In this document: piece after piece, positions 4,863 to 5,154 of the stretch | Layout of the letters: the number at the start of each line of letters is the position of its first letter | Position numbering within the stretch: position 1 is the stretch's first letter | Assembly: GCA_002171925.1 (NCBI GenBank) | Contig: NHIT01000021.1 | Coordinates: 15,051 to 20,204, forward strand | Direction of reading: 5' to 3' | DNA from: Candidatus Pelagibacter sp. TMED196 | GTDB taxonomy: Bacteria; Pseudomonadota; Alphaproteobacteria; Pelagibacterales; Pelagibacteraceae | Length of the DNA stretch: 5,154 nt | Program-made: the position numbers and the translations under genes | The notes under the pieces: model-generated | Seen by the model: only the letters and a program-made list of their open reading frames with translations | The model's database searches: none | What the model was told of the DNA's origin: nothing

Positions 4863-5154
4863 AATCTTTAACTTTCTTACATGTCTTAAGAATAAATCTA
4901 TCTGGTCGAACAATAATTGCTTTTGCATTATAAGATTTTAATAATTTACTAAGACCTTTGATGTCTTTGTCTGTTATAGACTGAATTTTATTTAAAGAAA
5001 TCTTTTTACTTAATTTAGATGAAGTAAGTAACAAGGGTGACTTTGAAAACTTCTCATCTAAAGTTTTGCCATTTTTCATTTTAAGTTGCGGAAAAATTTT
5101 ACCCCTATTTTTATCTTTATTACTACCAAGCCCAACTCCTAGCTTTGGCTTAAT
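4834..5154 (-). CDS. FAD-dependent aromatic monooxygenase, C-terminal part (MhpA-like; 5' end outside window)
   Basis: The open frame enters from the right edge and gives 106 codons ending in TAA at 4836-4834. The read matches the C-terminal thioredoxin-like domain of large FAD hydroxylases such as 3-(3-hydroxyphenyl)propionate hydroxylase (MhpA). Its first part has GKIFPQ (residues 18-23 of the visible part) and GKTLDEKF (29-36), corresponding to the family's G..FPQ...L.DG..LD element. Near the end is AIIVRPDRFIL, the typical closing beta-strand V-R-P-D-R/G-[FY]. The FAD and NADPH motifs would be in the missing N-terminal part, so catalytic competence cannot be judged. An internal ATG at 5079 is not the start, since the motif continues upstream of it. 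The gene converges on the BKACE gene and overlaps its last 29 bp. The class is fairly secure; the substrate is unknown. Confidence 0.78.
   Translation of the reverse strand: MKPKLGVGLGSNKDKNRGKIFPQLKMKNGKTLDEKFSKSPLLLTSSKLSKKISLNKIQSITDKDIKGLSKLLKSYNAKAIIVRPDRFILKTCKKVKDFNQIESLPL

Noticed and set aside
4858..4872. Inverted repeat GTTAAA-ATC-TTTAAC at the convergent junction, considered as a bidirectional terminator
   Set aside because: The stem is only 6 bp, mostly A-T pairs, with no clean U tract after it, and it lies within the coding sequence of the convergent monooxygenase gene.
1..5154. A novel defence, mobile or biosynthetic system
   Set aside because: All seven coding regions belong to recognised housekeeping or metabolic families. 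I saw no transposase, integrase, toxin-antitoxin pair, CRISPR repeat or attachment site.

Overview
This is an A+T-rich window of seven protein-coding genes. It looks like part of a streamlined alphaproteobacterial chromosome, of the kind found in SAR11-type or similar free-living marine lineages. The evidence is the gene content and order (aroE, maf and a DUF299 kinase regulator back to back, with hemE on the other side of an intergenic region), Lys/Asn/Ile-rich proteins, overlapping genes and almost no spacer DNA. The lineage is an inference from this pattern; no rRNA or other phylogenetic marker is present.

Left block (1-1674, minus strand): a pyruvate phosphate dikinase regulatory protein (DUF299), a Maf nucleotide pyrophosphatase and the N-terminal 92 residues of shikimate dehydrogenase (AroE) are transcribed leftward. 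Both junctions are 4-base ATGA overlaps, so the three genes are very probably one translationally coupled operon that continues off the left edge.

Middle (1675-1947): this 273-bp divergent region between the DUF299 gene and hemE is the only real gap. It is about 82% A+T (48 G/C of 273). It contains one perfect DnaA box (TTATACACA, minus strand), one 8/9 box in the same orientation, several weaker ones and a 31-bp stretch made only of A and T next to hemE. Because the replication origins of Caulobacter and Rickettsia lie between hemE and this same DUF299 gene (RP001), this is a good candidate for the chromosomal origin. It also has to hold the promoters of both flanking operons.

Right block (1948-4862, plus strand): hemE (uroporphyrinogen decarboxylase), a UbiH/COQ6-family FAD hydroxylase overlapping it by 8 bp, and a beta-keto acid cleavage enzyme (BKACE, DUF849) that starts with TTG 1 bp after the hydroxylase stop. 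This looks like one operon. Haem and ubiquinone synthesis both serve respiration; the BKACE gene is a less obvious passenger.

Right edge (4834-5154, minus strand): the C-terminal 106 residues of an MhpA-like FAD-dependent aromatic monooxygenase converge on the BKACE gene and overlap its end by 29 bp.

I saw no mobile element, CRISPR array, tRNA, rRNA or defence-type system. The most notable element is the candidate origin, which is a known kind of locus, not a new system.
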